Positions 30,739 through 42,050 of a DNA stretch of 64,000 bases are shown in pieces. The position numbers and the translations under genes were made by a program. The DNA lies in NCBI GenBank assembly GCA_037013495.1, contig CM072812.1, positions 75,747,840 to 75,811,839 of the forward strand. Direction: 5' to 3'. How positions within the stretch are numbered: the stretch's first letter is position 1; every line of letters begins with the position of its first letter. The notes under the pieces were generated by a model, which saw only the letters and a list, made by a program, of their open reading frames with translations, was not told the origin of the DNA and searched no databases. The stretch comes from Hippophae tibetana. Its lineage: Eukaryota > Streptophyta > Magnoliopsida > Rosales > Elaeagnaceae.

Positions 30739-31150
30739 TAAATTATTAAGACAAATGTCTCTATTTATAGTAGAAAATTTATTTTTTTAATTAATTAAGT
30801 CGTACGAGGGAAAACAGACAGATAAAGACTCGTTCTCGAGACTGAACTACCTCACCTCATACATTCGGATGGACGTATGGTGTTGTGCATGTATGGTAGA
30901 CAACAATTGTCTTTCTTTTTATCTCTTTACAAAATTCGGTATTCTTTGGGTTTTGTAAATACCTCGAAAGATATATAAAAAATAAATATAAAACAAGTTG
31001 AGAAGATAAAAACACTTTTTTTTTCAAGTAATCCATACTTGAAAATAAGTGTTGAAAAATATAAATAAAATGTTATAATAATCTCTTGCCATATTAAATT
31101 TTTTCTTAAAAAAATTGCTAAACAAAAACTTCTTACAAATTAATCTTATT
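30739..31150 (-). repeat. Probable remaining LTR sequence of the older copia copy
   Basis: On the reverse strand this side reads into CTATAAATAGAGACATTTG (about 30754-30772), an LTR-like TATA region. It stops exactly where the nested copia element begins and continues as leader sequence on the other side at 25861. The outer limit is not defined, and 31150 is a guess. Confidence 0.5.
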
Positions 31151-34100
31151 GAGCTTGGATAGCGTAAGCTGATTGGCTCTTCACGAATCGAATCTATATA
31201 GACAATTACTTTTTGCTTGCAGCTTTAATATGGTTGATTTAAAACAAAATCAAACCAATCACCAAAACGAGAAGAAAAAAAACACACTTGCTTTCATAAG
31301 GGGTGAATATGAACGCTGAGTTTTGGTCATTTTGTTAGGTTTCCTTTCATTTTCCTTTGTAAATTTTGTTATCTATCTATGTGGTGTAGAACTACACGTC
31401 GTCGTGCGTTATGACTAAAAGTTTGAGCTCAAGAAGAAATACGGAGTGGGAAACAGAGACTAGTCGGAGGAGCATAATACCAAAATCATCTAAGGCTTTC
31501 CATCAGATTTATATCTTCCCATTTATGGATTTTGTACTTTTGTTGGTTTAATTCGAGAGACGACAAATTTGCCTGATGCCCTTTTGCCTTGGCATATGGC
31601 GATGTACGTGCGAATTGGAATTTTGTGCTTCTTTTTTACGCTCACAGCGAACTATTCTTTTGGTTTATATACATTTAATATAAATAGTTTAAACATATAT
31701 TTTTATCAAATAATTTATATTTTTAAATAAAAATCATCTAACAATATATATATTTTCAATTACAATTAAATATTTATTATTTTAAAAATTAATCATTAAT
31801 TCAAATTTTTATATTTATCAACTTTTAATTATTTAAATAATTTCATCTAAATACTAATATTATTTTTCTAAATTATTTATGACTATACAATCTCATCGAT
31901 CTGACCTTTCTACTCGTTATGGAAGAACCCTTGGAAGAATCCACACGAATTAAATTTTTTGATAAATATATTAAGAGAGAAATGGAATTGATTTGATAAT
32001 ATATGATTGGATTGGATGCATTTTTTCTAAACTAGACCTAGGTAACCTTAGAGAGAATAGAATGAATCATCCTAGTCCTAGTCTTACTAAAAGTTTGTAT
32101 TACTATATATGATAGTAATGCGAGTGAATAACATTAGTGCAATTTTTCAATTCAAAATCCTTACAAAATATTAGCTATTATATAATAATATAAAGATGTT
32201 TGAAAGGGTTCTTATTCAAGATAATTTTTTTTCTTACTGAATAAATTTTTAGAGAGATTATTCGATTCTAAGTAAGAATGTAGACAACAAAACAAAATAG
32301 AAAATGGGAAACTAAAAATAGGAATCTGTATCTTATTATATGAGAGAGGGTAAAAACGAAAAATTGTAATTCGCAACCCATTATCTAAAATTATATATCT
32401 TATTTTAATAAATTTATAAAAATAATAATATTTTTAAAGATTTAATTATATTTAAATTTAAACTAATTATAAGAAATGCATTATATATTATATATTTCAT
32501 TTTTTAGTTATATTTTATTCTATAAAACATCAACAATTTTTATTTTATAAAAATTATTTAAACTCAAAAAATCTAAAATATTATAATTATTTTATAACTT
32601 ATTGTTTAATATAAAAGTATTGTGTATTTATTATTACATATATTTTATTTTTCTTCCTTTCACATAAATATTTTTATCGACTCAAAATTTTAATTTTTTT
32701 ATTAAAAATTGTTTATTATTACTTGTATTATAATTTTTCTTTTATAATAACAATTAAAAAATTCTAAAAATAAAAAATATTAAATGAATTTTCTACTTAA
32801 TATATATTCTATAATGATTTTAAAATGGTAAATAAATTCTAAATGACGGATGAAGAATGAGAAGGGGATCCCTGACCAATCTTGTCTCTTTCACAATCTA
32901 TAGAAAGGTGGTTCTAAATCAATAGTTTTTTCAAAAAAATATCTCATCCTTCAATATATGATATGGTACGAACCAGATTAATGACCGTAATTTATTATAT
33001 TATAATATCTTAATCGTTTAGATATATATATATGGAATAGTAGGGAAAACTTAATAGTTGAGATATAATAATATAATAAATTATAACAACTAATCATATA
33101 TATTAAAAAAAATTGGAATAACCTATTAATTATGATTAAAGTTTACAAAAAAATTTGAATAAATAATAATTGATTTAGAAATACATAACAATTTAAAAAT
33201 ATATACAAATATGTATTTAAATATTTGAATTTTGATTTTTTTTTTAATTTTAAACTTATAGTCCACTTTTCAATAGTTATTGAATTTATAGTACATTACT
33301 TAAAAATTAATAAATTTATATACATTTTAATTATAATTATAGAATATTTTTTCCCATTATCATATATCTTAATTATTTACTTGTCAACTTTTAAAATCTA
33401 CGTGCGTTATATAGCAGACATAGAAAAATTCTAATATACATCTTATACGAAGTATTTATATTTCGTTAAACAAAAACAAGTATTTAGAAGGAGAATGAGA
33501 TTTGGGCCAAAGGACGAGGAATCTTAATGGGGAATCTGTTTAAACTTGTTGAGACTTTCGATATTGTATATGATGGCCTTGTTGGGGAAAAATAAAATAA
33601 ATATCTTTTGAATATTCTTTAATTTTAAAATGATAATATTATATTATTTATATAATTATATTATATATTTATTTAATTAATATGAGATATTTTTTTATAT
33701 ACTAATATATTTCATCAAAGTGTAGATTATTTAATCCAATATTTTTTTATTTTTAATATATTATTATTAATTTTATTTAGTTCACTTGTTTATTTTCTTT
33801 TTTAACTAAACACTTATATTATTTTTATACGTTAACATCTCTTCTTAAAGTTTAGGTCATTTGAGCCAATAATTTATATTTTAACATATTTTTAGTATAT
33901 TTAATTTTATTTGAGTTATATATATATATATTGAAAGGCCATTAGTTTTGGGCTTTGTGTATCTTTTGCTCATTATGGGCAAATGGTTCAACCTATGTGA
34001 TTATTTGAGCCCGTCTTGGAAGTAGTATTCCGTAGGGTTGAGCGCATGGGTTCAATGCAAAAGATCCAGCATCTGTGTAGACTGTGCTAGAGGCACCTTG

Positions 34101-34500
34101 TATGGGTAATTTGAGTTCAAGACATATATAGCACGATAATATATAAAAATGATAAAAGGATATAAATAACATGGATTAGTATAAAAACACAAAGTTACTA
34201 TAATGAAATATGGCTTTACAAAATTACTCTTGCTTGCAAAAGTTTAGTTCGGGTGGCCGGGACATTTTGATTTGAACCATTTCAAGTTATTTAACTTCAA
34301 TTTGGTTTAGTTAAGGTACTATTTACGACTCAAAAACTCAACTAGTTGACCCATTTAATTTTTTCACTTGTGTTTTCCAAATGAAAATACATTATTATAT
34401 TTTCATGTAATTGAAAAGGACTTAAACGGAGAGACACGAGATCTATATGTAATTTAATATTAATTGTATAATTATTTGAAATAATACTAGTTAATAAAAA
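31151..34500. other. Intergenic DNA, nothing recognised
   Basis: About 3.3 kb without a recognisable gene. A less AT-rich patch at about 31160-31670 and others at 32860-32940, 33480-33600 and 33930-34110 show no protein-like frame on either strand. The remainder is AT-rich low-complexity sequence. The frame at 33225-33434 consists of AT-rich codons and has no domain. Confidence 0.4.
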
Positions 34501-34510
34501 CTAAATCAAT

Positions 34511-34520
34511 TTAAGTAGAA
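34511..34520. repeat. Candidate target-site duplication, left
   Basis: TTAAGTAGAA recurs perfectly at 35416-35425, bracketing the ERF-carrying unit. A 9-11 bp duplication is the usual signature of Mutator-like transposons. Confidence 0.5.
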
Positions 34521-35415
34521 TATTAACGCAAATATTCTTTAGATTTTGTTTTTTTTTCAAAATTATCCCTAATGTTTAATTAATATCAAAACTACCATCT
34601 AATACTATCGATGTTATATCACCGTTTAACATTAGGGACAAAATGGTAAGTATACAATCATCGTCGTCATCAACAACCGAAGAAGAATCATAATCACTAT
34701 AGCAAATCACAAGGCAAAAGTTTGGTAAAGATGAAACCATGTCGTCATGAAACTTGTGTTGGTAAAGATGATGAACATAGGTTGGGTTGTCGAGTAAAGG
34801 GAAGTTAGTTTTGGCTTTAGGACCCCGAAGGGAACAAGCTACAGCATCGTAAGCTCGAGCGGCGTCCTCGGCTGAGTTAAAGGTTTCGAGCCAAACTCGT
34901 GTTTTTTTTCATATGGTCTCTGATTTCAGCAACAAATCGACCCCAAGGGTGTTTACAAACACCTCTGAATCGAATTTGTTGGTGTTGGTTCGAGTTTCTA
35001 AAGGATTTGATGATGGTAGATCTGTGGTGGGTTTGTCTCCTCGACGCATGGGGAGTGATGATGAGAACTGAGAGAGACTAGAGAGGATATGAAGGTAGAG
35101 AATATCAGAGATGGTAGGAAATAAGGTTATGAAGGTAGAGAATATAATGGGGTAATCTTGAAGAAAAACAAAACCTGAGGGGTAATTGTGATAATATTCT
35201 CAACTGTAATATTCAAAAAGCCATATAGGTTGGAGCAGAAAAGACTTTTTCAGATTTTGTTTTGATTTTTCACGGTTTATTTAACTTCTGTTAAATAATA
35301 AATATATTTTTAAAGATACCTTAAACCTCAGGGATGTTGTAACTTTTTTTATAAACGTTAAGAATATTTCTGAAAATGTTTAAAATCTCGAGGGTATTTT
35401 TGATTTTTTCCCCAG
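34521..35415. mobile_element. Mutator-like DNA transposon remnant carrying an ERF fragment (Pack-MULE candidate)
   Basis: This 895-bp unit lies between two perfect copies of TTAAGTAGAA. Near its ends are inverted matches. TTTTCAAAATTATCCCTAAT begins a 25-bp stretch on the left (about 34556-34580) that agrees at 20 of 25 positions with the reverse complement of the right side (about 35355-35379, + strand TAAACGTTAAGAATATTTCT). A second, weaker match is the CAAAATTATCCCT-like sequence against CAAAAATACCCT at the extreme right end. No transposase is seen. The cargo is an antisense AP2/ERF gene fragment. The outermost bases of the two ends do not pair well, so the ends are either worn or the assignment is wrong. 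The alternative is a simple ERF pseudogene beside unrelated short repeats. Confidence 0.5.
34576..35049 (-). pseudogene. AP2/ERF transcription factor pseudogene (ERF group VIII-like)
   Basis: On the reverse strand an ATG at 35049 opens MRRGDKPTT, resembling the MRRG start of EAR-type ERF repressors. An AP2 domain follows, split over frames: IRFRGVCKHPWGRF and VAEIRD (about 34976-34915), then [20 protein letters not shown] and [13 protein letters not shown] (about 34898-34795), then a tail ending at TAA (34578-34576). At least two frameshifts are present: one between the MRRG start and the AP2 part, and one at the T-run 34902-34909 of the + strand. Conserved residues are altered: the usual RGVRKRPWGRF reads RGVCKHPWGRF, and WLGTF reads WLETF. 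It cannot make a normal ERF protein. The tail from about 34620 onward looks like transposon-end sequence rather than ERF. Intact relatives bind GCC-box DNA in ethylene and stress responses. Confidence 0.85.
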
Positions 35416-35425
35416 TTAAGTAGAA
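35416..35425. repeat. Candidate target-site duplication, right
   Basis: A perfect second copy of TTAAGTAGAA (see 34511-34520). Confidence 0.5.
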
Positions 35426-36927
35426 GTATTGTTACTAAAATCACAATGATACATACAAAGCAGTTCATTGACATTCTTACTTATATTACTATTTTTTAAT
35501 AATCTTTTGAGTAAAATTTTAAAAACAAATTTATAAAAATATAATCCACAAGTCTCATTGAATTAAAAAAAATGACTCACAATTTTAATGGTAAAATTAA
35601 TAAATTTAAAAAGTCTTAATAATAAAATTTATTCAATAATACTTACAATCAATAATATATAATATAAATTCAAATTATACCAAATACATTTTTATTATAA
35701 AAGAAGCTTTAAAGTCAAGAATATCCAGCAAATTATTCATAAAAAAGTTATATAATAAATAATTTTAAATATATAGCTAGTATAAACATGAATTGTATAG
35801 TACCTTTCACCACAAGGAAGTAAATTGTTGAATTTTATAATCGATTACGTGATTAATAAAAGAAAGTAATAGTAGTATTAAAAATAAGAAACAAAAAATA
35901 TAAAAATGGGTATCTGAACTGATCTGTTTTTGTCACGAACCATTTATAATGAAAATGGATGATGCACCAACTCGTTTATGCCCTAATTTGAACTGAACGG
36001 GTCGGGTACTTATAGGCTCCAACCTATCGACTTAATTGTCATATCTACTTATAATAAATAATCAATGGCTTAGCTCTAGTAATTACCATTGGCGACCTCG
36101 CTAAATCTTTGATAGTTATTGTCGATGATTTTGTTGGAGCTTCGACAACAACCGTTAGAGTATAATAAGATTTAAATATTTTGTAAAAACATGTAAATAT
36201 TATGTATTTTTATATATAATATTTGTAACACTTACATAATTATGTGTTACATATTGAATAATCCTATAGCACTAAATATTTATTTATAAAAAAATCAATA
36301 TAAAGTTTTTGTAAATTTTACAAAATTATATAAATTTTATGTACAACTTATAGAATAATATTAAAACATGAAATTTTTCTTGTTATTTAATATTTTTAAA
36401 TTCATACTCTAATATTCCAAAATTCATTTCAAATTTAAGTTAATATTTTAAAAAATTCAATGTTGGTCTAATATGGATTTTTCTTTGTTTTACATAAAAA
36501 AATCAATATAATCTTTCTATAAAACTTACATAATTATGTACAATTTTTCTATACATTTTATAAAATAATCATATACCACGTAAATATTTATATTTAGTTT
36601 ATACACTATCATGCTATACATGACTTGAATTCAATTTAGAAACACTCTAGAAACAATGTTATAATGTCCTACAAAGGATTTGTTAAGAAATTTATGAAGG
36701 CTCAGATAAAAAAAATCTTTATATGTACTCTCTTTTTAAGCTTCAAGGAAAAGCTTTTTTCTTACCCTAATATATAAACATCATATAACCTAAAAACATA
36801 ATCTAAATGTTAATGAATATTTCAAATTTAACTTGTATTGAACTTTTGATTACTTGAGTAACTCAAGATAAATGAAATCAAATAAACCAAAAAAAAGGCA
36901 TTAATGAATTGTATTGAAATATATATA
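35426..36927. other. AT-rich intergenic DNA, nothing recognised
   Basis: No gene or structured repeat was found here. The sequence between the ERF-carrying unit and the Tat-lineage element is AT-rich, with many poly-A and poly-T tracts. Confidence 0.4.
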
Positions 36928-36932
36928 GGATA

Positions 36933-37395
36933 TGTTTGAGTAATTGTAAGTGTATTAGGATTTCTAGAGAGATGTTATAGAGATGCAATATTCAGACCCT
37001 TTATTCATGTTATAAGTGAGGTATATATAGGTACATAAAAGGCATGTGTTATCATTATAATGGTGGATGCTCTGTTCGAGGTGTGTTAGGGCTAACCTAT
37101 GTAATAAGACTAAAAACAATTTCTAAGTCACTATACTTAAATCATCCTTCTCAAGTCATTTGCCCAGGTCATTGAAAATTAACTTTGAATAGCAAATGAA
37201 CAGGTCATGTTCAAGAGGTCACACTCTTCAAGTGGTAGCTCATTGAACTCATGATTTGATAAAACTAATCAATTACACAAGGATCAAGTTGTTACTCGCA
37301 GGCTGTAGACCACTATATCATCATACAACCATCAAATAAGCAGGGTATGTCAAGTTGCTAGGGTCGCGTCCCTACCAATCAAATAATACCAAACA
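36933..37395 (-). repeat. 3' LTR of Tat-lineage Ty3/gypsy element
   Basis: This copy of about 463 bp pairs with 49319-49776. Shared landmarks include GTATTAGGATTTCTAGAGAG / GTGTTAGGATTTCTAAAGAG, TGTTATAAGTGAGGTATATA and GACCACTATATCATCATA. Its + strand ends are TGTTTGAGTAATT and CCAAACA. GGATA before it matches four of five bases of TGATA after the other LTR. Confidence 0.88.
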
Positions 37396-38199
37396 TTAAC
37401 TTTTTATAATCTTGACTTTGAGAAGTTGGGAGAATAATTAAGAACTAGCAAGAACTTTTCATCTCCTAATAACCTTTATGACTATTCAATTTACTATAAC
37501 TCCATAGAACATAACTATATAGACCCCATTTACCACATTCGCTTAACTTAGTATTACTTTCAACTAGTGAAACTGAGTCTGCTAAAAAAAAATTCTAGGC
37601 CATTCCAAGTATTTTTAGCCCACTTCCTAGCGACTTTTTTTGGAATTTAGCCTCCTTAATCATTCTTAAGTTGTTCCATCTTCTTCACTCAGCTCACCTT
37701 TGAAGCAACCAGTTTTTTCTAGGTAATTACTTACACTTCTTATTTTGGTTTTTTATCTTCCAAAAATGGAAAAAATGTAGGTCCCTAGATAGCCTATAAT
37801 GATCCTTCTACTAGTCACATGAAAAGTGTTTCCATTAGGGTTGGCACATGCTAGGACCACTCAGAGATTTTTCCAGTACTTACTCAGGTCATCATTAAAC
37901 CAAACGACCTTAAAACTACACAACATGCCACAGTAAAGAAACTTGTAGTACTTCTGGAAGAGAGAGCATCCTAGCTTTCCCCACTTATTTCAACTCACTT
38001 CTATCTTTCACCTCATTGTCGCAAGGTCCAATACCTATAATAAGAATACCAATGACAATGATGGTACATCACAAAAAAATGGCCACTCAAAAGGCGAGCC
38101 CACACACAAAACTAAAGACAAGCATAAAATTTAAAAATTTCCTAACAAGTTAGACGTTGATGATTTGGTCTAAATTAAGGAGAGATTACAACATCCCAT

Positions 38200-41100
38200 C
38201 CTAAGTCGTGGGGATGACATATCATTGCCACCTTTATGACATATATGATCCACCTAAAAGGTGGTATGTTATTCATTCCATAGCATTCAAATTAGGTCTT
38301 AGATGTCCTATCCTAACAATAATAGCCCATACATTGAGTACATTCAACATTAGTCCAACCTAAGTCAATCCTAATGGATGGAATACTCTTATATGCCTCT
38401 ATGTTATTTCTAGGGGACACAAGATAGACTTAACTGATAAAGAAATATGGTACATGTACAATCTAAAGAAAAACAACCTTGATAAAGAGAAGGCATACTT
38501 TTTGGCCACTAATTGGTTTTAAAACTCCTTAATAATGTAGGGAGTTAAAAAAAAGTACTTCTACATCACTCGTGATGTTTGGATAGTAATGGAGCAGAGT
38601 TCCTATTTTGCACAACATAGAACCACCACTTCAATACTTCCTAATCGCATGCTAGCAAATAAAGAGACTTATAAGCACATCTGAATGGTAAATCGTTTTA
38701 GGAAATCTAGTGTATAAAGGGATTACTCTACCAATATTTAGGTCATTATTGGTGGTAGGGTACACAAGTTTCAATGGTCTGAACTATATACTAACTAAGA
38801 TCATTTTCTTTTGTAGGTAAAGAAGTGGCATTTGAGGCCTGATAAATATGGTTAAGGCTCAAGACCTCGAGCCAACTATGCAATGGATTAGCCAAACTTC
38901 TCCTTCACAGATTGAAGATTCAGTCACCAAGATGATGTGCTTGTTGAGGATCCATCCTCTGGCCCAATCAATCAACCTTGTATTCCAAGCTCGTCTACTC
39001 TACCACCCCACACTATGACCTCTAAGAAGAGGAAAACGTGGAACCCTCAACCTTTCCCATTCATATTATGGACCTGGATGACTTTGAATTTGATGAAGTC
39101 ATCCTCAAAGACACTATGGTAATGAAGATCCATGTCATCTACTTTGATGAGGGAGTCTTTCGATGACTTGACTCGATGAAGGATTTGTACCCTTACTTTA
39201 GGAGTGACATAAAATAGACTAGGTTTAGAGAAGTTCATGAGGTGTCACAAACTCCCAACAGGGAGATGGTGGCTAATCTTCTCTTAGAGGAAAATTCATA
39301 TCCTTTAAAGTTTTTGCATGTCACTTTACTAACCTCTTTATTTTCACTTTGCTTTTAAACTTCATTGCTTTTCACTTTATTTTAGTCTTTGTTGCTTTCC
39401 ACTTTTCTTTTACAATTTGTTGCTCTCTCTTTAGGTTTTAGCATTGGCTAGAGAAGGTAAGCTCTCTCTCAAGGCCTATAAGTGGAAGATGCAAGGTCAT
39501 TTACTAATATTGAGTTATTAGAAGGCCATAGAGGATAAGGATGTTCTTGTGTTCAAAATAAGGCCAAAATTTTATGACTTGAAGGTGACGTCTTTAGCAA
39601 ATCTGAAAATTTGAAGAAAGTGGACAACTTTGCTTATAACCAAGGTTTGAGGGCAATCCACTATGAAAAAAATCCAAAGAAGCCAAGGCTTCTGCGTGCT
39701 CTCTAATAGACCAAATAAGCTCATTGAAAGAATAAATGAACTCGGTGTTTTATTTAGTGAAAATTCTCAAAGTAGAGTGTACCAAGGTCTATCAAAGTAA
39801 AATGAGCTTCATTATTAGCAGCTTGAAGACATAGACTAAGAAGCTCGACTTGACTATTCTTTACTACACACTTATATGGGTTTCTATAGAAGTAAAGATA
39901 AAGCACCTCCTACTAGCACCCAAATCCCTTAATCCCTTTCAGAGGAGACAACCCAATGAAGCCATGTCAAGGGCCAGGTCGAGGAAACCACCCCATGATC
40001 AATATTTCTTTTGTAATTTGTACCAATACTTTGTTTATTTTGATTTGTAATGGATTTTCCCCATTTTTAAATGCAACTTATACACCTATCACTTGTGTTG
40101 AAATGTGTACAAATGGCATTTTTTTCCTATTGGATAATATATATTTATATCCATATATAAATGTTTTGTCTTGTTATTGGCATGTTCCATAAATTTAGTT
40201 ATATTTAGTCGATTATTTATATGCTTGATTATGACATTTTTCCTTTAAAGTTTTGAACTTCCATAGTGACTCAAATTTGATTTTGAGTTCGTAGCTCAAA
40301 ATTTAAACTTGTTAGCTAGAAAATCATTCCATATAATTATAGACTATAGACTACTCAAAGGTCAACCTAGATGATTTAATAAGGAATGGGTCATTTTTTT
40401 CTTGTACTCTAAACAACCTTTCAAGGAGTAAAAAAGCTTGCATGACATCACTTTCTACCAGTGATAAGAAGGACCAACTACCTTGATTGGCCACCTTATT
40501 AGGAGGGTAAGGTTTAAATGTCTAAACTATAGATTGTCATGTTCACATCGGTCCTAACACCAAGGTAGTGGGACAAATTAAGGCCTCATTTGAATAAAAC
40601 AATAAGGACTTGACGAGGTATATAACTTAAGGAAAATTGAATTTTCCAGAGGAAGATGTAAATTCGCACGTGGGTGCGACCCCATTTTCCACTAAGTAAA
40701 GACAATAAGGAGGGCTAGCCAGTTTGTTTGTAAACTAAATTGTTTGGAAAACTACCTACTTAGGATGACCTCTACCATCACTTTGGGGTTCTTGTAGATT
40801 GTTCACATGTTTATGAAGCCCGAAAGAAAGATAAGGGAACTATATGGCACTTGATGGCGAGGCGTGTTCATGATGTAAGTATACTTTTACATATTCTAGT
40901 AATAATATTTTCTCAAATTTTCATATAACTTCCCTTCTTATTGGTATTCTATAGTCTATATCCCTTTCCATTGATTATGAACAAGAGGTAGAGACTTCTC
41001 ATGAAACTTCAAGCTTTATGGACCAAGAGCATTGTGAACTCAAGGCCCATTATAAAGCTATGGAACAAGATTTGGAAGATTTGTGCGATGATCTGATCAA

Positions 41101-41220
41101 AGCAAGATCTCAATGAGATAAATACAAGGAGGAAAGAGACAATATTCACAAATTTGCTAAGTATTGGAAACAAATAGCATTAGAGAAAGGTACTCACAAA
41201 GCACCCATTTTTGAGGGTAC
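38200..41220 (+). pseudogene. Opposite-strand extra ORF remnant inside the Tat element
   Basis: On the + strand, opposite to gag-pol, pieces of a protein resemble the 'putative gypsy type transposon' (Transposase_28-like) domain. They include PNGWNTLICLYVISRG near 38.37 kb, and KEKAYFLATNW followed by KKYFYITRDVW near 38.5-38.58 kb. Farther on (about 40.98-41.2 kb) an acidic, coiled-coil-like segment appears (DQEHCELKAHYKAMEQDLED). Extra ORFs of this kind, often antisense between integrase and the 3' LTR, are known in plant Tat elements; their function is not established. This copy is broken in several places. Domain identity is by recalled similarity. Confidence 0.55.
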
Positions 41221-41339
41221 TGGTTCATATCCCTATTCTTAAAGATGAAATGTAATGGTTGATATAATTTAAACTAGCTTCTCAATAATTATTTTTTCAC
41301 CTGTAATTCAATGTTATTTTTCGTGATGTGTATCCTTGG

Positions 41340-42050
41340 CTTTTTTTAATAGAGGGTTCACTTTAGTGAACTCAAGATTCTTTTTTAAGTAAATCCACAT
41401 CCCAAGTGTGGATACCATTTAGCCTTCTCACTTCATATTTGGGGGTTATCTCATTATTTTAGTCATGAGATGGGAGACAAACAATGTAGAATTTGAATCC
41501 ATCGCTCATTCTATAAGTCCCAAAGAAGGGTTTCACTTTTGTAAACTAAAGTCCTTTTCTTAGGATGCACGTCACACCTCTTATACCCACATCCCAAGTG
41601 AGGGACTATTTGATCTTCTTATTCCATACTTGGGTTTATCACATTATTTTATTCGTGAGACGTTAGACATATAATGTAGAAATTGAATCCATCTCTCATT
41701 ATGTACTTCCCAAAATGGGATACACTTTTGTGAACTCAAGACCCTTTGGTATGATTTTTGTCACACCTCTTATACCCACATCCTAAGTAAGGGTGACCAT
41801 TTCACTTCCTCGCTCCATACTTGGGGGTTATTACATTATTTTATTCGCAAGGTGGGAGACAAAAAAGGTAGAAATTGAATCTATTGCTTGATTTGTATGT
41901 CCTAAAGAGTGGGCTCACTTTTCTGAACTCAAGACATTTTCTTAGGATGGCGTCATGCCTCTTATACTCACATCCTAAGTGAAGTGGTCTCCTTACTCTA
42001 TACTTGGGAGTGATTGCATTATTTTTTGACAAGATATGCAAGTATCGATA
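41340..42050. repeat. Tandem array of about four ~190-bp units
   Basis: Four imperfect copies follow each other, recognised by GGGTTCACTTTAGTGAACTC (41354), GGGTTTCACTTTTGTAAACT (41528), GGGATACACTTTTGTGAACTC-like (41717) and GGGCTCACTTTTCTGAACTC (41911). They also share CTTATACCCACATCC, CATACTTGGG and GAGACAAA-like blocks in the same order. Spacing is about 174, 189 and 194 bp. The array lies in the non-coding stretch between integrase and the extra ORF of the Tat element. No protein is encoded. Confidence 0.85.

Noticed and set aside
33225-33434. 69-codon hydrophobic + strand frame
   Set aside because: AT-rich DNA yields Ile/Phe/Tyr/Leu codons by chance, and there is no flanking gene structure.
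41340-42050. Possible CRISPR-like array
   Set aside because: Repeats are ~190 bp and contiguous without unique spacers, in a plant nuclear context. It is an ordinary tandem array.
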